Shown here piece after piece: positions 61,251 through 64,000 of a stretch of DNA of 64,000 nt. The notes beneath the pieces were generated by a model. The model was not told the origin of the DNA and searched no databases. It saw only the letters and a list, made by a program, of their open reading frames with translations. The stretch is from assembly GCA_034769895.1 (NCBI GenBank), contig CM068373.1, positions 199,806,134-199,870,133 of the forward strand. Reading direction: 5' to 3'. Both the position numbers and the translations under genes were made by a program. How positions within the stretch are numbered: position 1 is the first letter of the stretch; the number at the start of each line of letters is the position of its first letter. The stretch comes from Magicicada septendecula. Lineage: Eukaryota > Arthropoda > Insecta > Hemiptera > Cicadidae.

Positions 61251-61577
61251 ATGAAGAATTTAACACTGCAAGATGTCTTATTTCATCCTATGTTTGATAG
61301 ATTCGTCATGAATAAAACAAAAGTAGAGATTGAATTTATGCGAGATATATTGTTGGTACTTCTAAAGTGTCGTAAAGTGTTGGAATTCTATAATTCAGAC
61401 GGACTGAAAGAGATTACACCGGAACGTAGAGGACAAAGCGGTGAGGCGTTTATACATTTTCTTGAATGTCCATGGGCACATGAATCTACTGTGGATGGGC
61501 CGGACACATGTGTTTGTTGTTATGTATCTACACATTGTGGTGACATCATTAAGCTTCTCGATGAACGATTCAAGTGA
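61251..61577 (+). CDS. Protein of unknown function (108 aa), Cys-rich end
   Basis: ATG at 61251 (MKNLTLQDVLFHPMFDRF). The N-terminal half looks helical and amphipathic (VEIEFMRDILLVLLKCRKVL). The C-terminal half holds five Cys and two His (LECPWAHESTVDG, DTCVCCYVSTHCG), compatible with metal binding but matching no family I recognise. The frame is intact, codon use is as in the neighbouring genes, and a duplicated leader lies just upstream. It is the last rightward gene before the leftward polymerase. Confidence 0.58.
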   Translation: MKNLTLQDVLFHPMFDRFVMNKTKVEIEFMRDILLVLLKCRKVLEFYNSDGLKEITPERRGQSGEAFIHFLECPWAHESTVDGPDTCVCCYVSTHCGDIIKLLDERFK

Positions 61578-61719
61578 CTTTTATATAACGGTAAGTACTC
61601 CAAGACACTATTGTATATTAGAATTTTTGTGTAATTAAATATATAGAATGTATAAAAAATAAAAATGAGAATGTTACGGATCTTAAAAATGACAATAAAT
61701 CATTTTTTTGTTCAGGTAT

Positions 61720-62440
61720 TAAAAACATACACATACATAAAAATATGTTACAGATCATTTTTATTATTCGGATACTTAACAAAACAGTTTACAATATAAT
61801 ACATGTACATAAAAAGATTCTAAACAAAAATATGTTACATATCAATTAACATGTGATAGCAAGAGATTGATTTTTACTAGATAGGTAAACTCACTTTATT
61901 TACAAAATAAAATGTTATTGTGTTTTTAAAAATTTGTTTTATCATTACGCTAATGAATATTTTATTATTCAGGTACTTGACAAACAGTTTTACAATATAA
62001 TAAATGTTAATTCAGGTATTAAAAATACATGTACATAAAAAGATTCTAAAAAAATATAACAAAACAGTTTACAATATAATACATGTACATAAAAAGATTC
62101 TAAAAAAAAAATATGTTACATATCAATGTGATAGCAAGAGTTTGATTTTTACTAGATAGGTAAAACTCACTTTTTTAAAAAATAAAAATGTTATTGTGTT
62201 TTAAAAACTTGTTTCATCATTACGCTAATTCGGGTACTTGACAAAACAGTTTTACAATATAATAAAACGTTAATTCAGGTATTAAAAATACATGTACATA
62301 AAAAGATTCTAAAAAAATATGTTACATACATATTAATTAACATGTGATAGCAAAAAGATTGATTTTTATCAGATAGGTAAAATTCACTTTTATTTACAAA
62401 ATAAAAACCGTTATTTTGTTTTAAAAAACTTGTTTTATCA
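61720..62440. repeat. Three imperfect ~220-270-bp direct repeats downstream of the polymerase gene
   Basis: The markers tacatgtacataaaaagatt, gatagcaa(g/a)agattgattttt and atcattacgctaa recur; the last occurs at about 61944, 62216 and 62437. The rightmost copy contains the polymerase stop codon, so the repeats are duplications of the gene's 3' end and downstream sequence. They are very AT-rich, and no gene is seen in them. Confidence 0.75.
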
Positions 62441-64000
62441 TTACGCTAATGAATAATGACCGTACGGTAGTGTATCTATTTTATTATCACAAAGGATTCT
62501 TTTATTGTCTAAATTACTTAAAGCTAATTTGTTACACGTAATTGTTTCAACTAAATGTTTTTTTGATCGGAATAATTTCATCATTCTATAATTATTTATA
62601 GTTTTAGAATAGACGCACTTTTTAAAATCTTCAAAGCTTATATGTTTGCTGATAACGTTTTTTTTAATTCCTTTTGCTCTTTTTTTAACTTTGTTATCTA
62701 CCGTTTTAAATGTATATAATTTAGAGCGTAAGCCGATAAATTCTTTAATTGGTACACCCGAACATTCATCTTTAAATTTACCGATAACTTTTTTATTTTC
62801 AATTGAATAACAGGGATGATTGGGTGAATAATCTGACGTATCAAAGTGTGTAACTAAATCCGGTTCTAATATATCTTTATAAAAATCTTCTGTATGAATT
62901 TCGTAAAAAAGGCTATCTGTATCTGTATACAAGAGGGAAATTTTTTCACCGTATTTTTTCTTCATTATATCATAATGAAAATCATACATTAATGTTTTAC
63001 TTATTTCTAATACGCTTAATCCGATATATATTGGTTTATCTAAAAATAAATGTTTTTTATCCGATAATACCGCACATAAAGATTTATTATAAATTATTCT
63101 GTCTTTAAATACCGGTTGTGTAATTAAATTTAATAATTTTTTCTCATCACTTACAAGTTTAAGGTTAATTCTTTTCCTAACGTTCTCCATACATTTACCG
63201 AACACTGAGTTGTTTAATAATTTAAAAAAATCTTTTTCAAAATCATTTTTAGCTTGTTTTCGTTTTTCTGTATTTAAATCAATGTACGTTTTTAACCAAG
63301 GGCTCTGCAAAAATTCTAAAATACGATGAATTTTTATAACTTTTATACCGTGTTTAATAGCTTGTTTTAAATTAATGTAATGACATATATATTTTTCTTT
63401 ATTTTCTAATGTTGTTAACAATTTTTGTTGTTTTGTTCCTTTAACACATTCATTAACTGGTAAAAACGGTAAATCGCTATGATGATTATGTAAGTGATGA
63501 GGATACTCGACGTCTACTTCTAAAATATAACCAACAGGAGAATCGTCTGCAATATCTAGTATATTAAAATTAGGATCGTTAGGATCCTTCCAAGTAAAAC
63601 CAGCATATGGCATACATTTATTCATTGCCCAACCGTACAGATTATTCGCGTCTAAATAAGTTAAATATTTAATTGGGTTAGTTACATCAAACGTTTCTGG
63701 AATATATTTATTATTAGCAACAGATTCTTTTTTTATGCAAATACTCAGCCCCCCCCCCGTACCCCATTTTCACATAAGAGGTACATTTCGTAATCAGTTA
63801 ATAATTCTAGTTTAATTTTAGTATAACTTAACATCGCATCAAAAGCAAAACCTGGTACTGTAAAGTAGTGTGCACAGTCTAGTTTATAAGATTGCATACA
63901 AAGAGATCTAAAATTTTCAAAAATATCACATAATATTAAAACATCAATTTTTAAATATAGATCGCTATACTCTCCAAGTGTTTGTACATTAAAATGATTC
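62441..64000 (-). CDS. polB: Protein-primed family B DNA polymerase (Polinton/adintovirus type), partial, one frameshift
   Basis: Ends at TAA 62441-62443 and runs leftward from beyond the window edge. Motifs on the minus strand, in order: FAFDAML and GVRGG near 63770-63850; [12 protein letters not shown] (about 63617-63655, polymerase motif A); [14 protein letters not shown] (motif B); [13 protein letters not shown] (motif C, with the catalytic Asp pair); [14 protein letters not shown]; and the C-terminal [21 protein letters not shown] and the terminal GHY are hallmarks of the protein-primed polymerases of Polintons/Mavericks and adintoviruses. The enzyme would replicate a linear genome from a terminal protein. 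A run of ten C (63749-63758) marks a frameshift between the GVRGG part and motif A: mutation or assembly error. The exonuclease domain should lie to the right of the window. Confidence 0.9.

Overview
The window looks like repeat-dominated nuclear DNA of an insect. It is AT-rich, with spliceosomal-type signals and no prokaryotic gene organisation. It carries a 7-transmembrane chemoreceptor of the insect gustatory type, mariner, hAT, LTR and LINE relics, and a tRNA-headed SINE. I cannot name the species; the abundance and kinds of repeats would suit a large-genome hemimetabolous insect, but that is only a guess. The only ordinary host gene I can support is the gustatory receptor (35.2-36.4 kb, minus strand).

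Layout. 0-7.3 kb: two copies of a modular repeat element made of a (TG/TC)n tract, ~162-bp minisatellite monomers and a conserved 3' module; copy A holds a near-perfect 1,945-bp duplication of 12 monomers. 8-14.9 kb: a SINE plus decayed LINE and mariner. 14.9-22.8 kb: a nested structure. A DNA transposon with 23-bp terminal inverted repeats and TA flanks carries a leftward, intron-containing, frameshifted gene of the DUF7869-like type (its probable transposase). It was interrupted by a solo LTR with target-site duplication AGCC and by a third copy of the minisatellite element. 23.8-24.7 kb: a 900-bp deleted mariner with both ends. 25.7-30.3 kb: a defective Ty3/gypsy element with an hAT MITE inside. 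30.3-41 kb: mostly unannotatable AT-rich DNA plus the receptor gene and a 55-bp tandem repeat. 41.0-52.6 kb: one 11.6-kb integration (target-site duplication AACG) made of three ~1.8-kb LTRs and their non-coding internal regions, plus a stub. 55.1-56.6 kb: a broken LINE reverse transcriptase.

57.0-64.0 kb (continuing off the right edge) is different in kind: compact, very AT-rich and gene-dense. It encodes a matrix metalloproteinase with propeptide, catalytic and hemopexin-like regions; a small unknown protein; two genes with three BIR-type zinc modules; a 108-residue unknown protein; and, on the opposite strand, a protein-primed family B DNA polymerase of the Polinton/adintovirus kind. I read it as an integrated or endogenised Polinton/adinto-like element that acquired a metalloproteinase and apoptosis-inhibitor-like genes. 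Several genes have single frameshifts, many at homopolymers, so either decay or uncorrected assembly errors may be responsible.

The candidates for something undescribed are the DUF7869 DNA transposon and the polymerase/metalloproteinase/BIR locus. A third interesting point is that three related LTR families share hairpins at both LTR termini, with compensating base changes.
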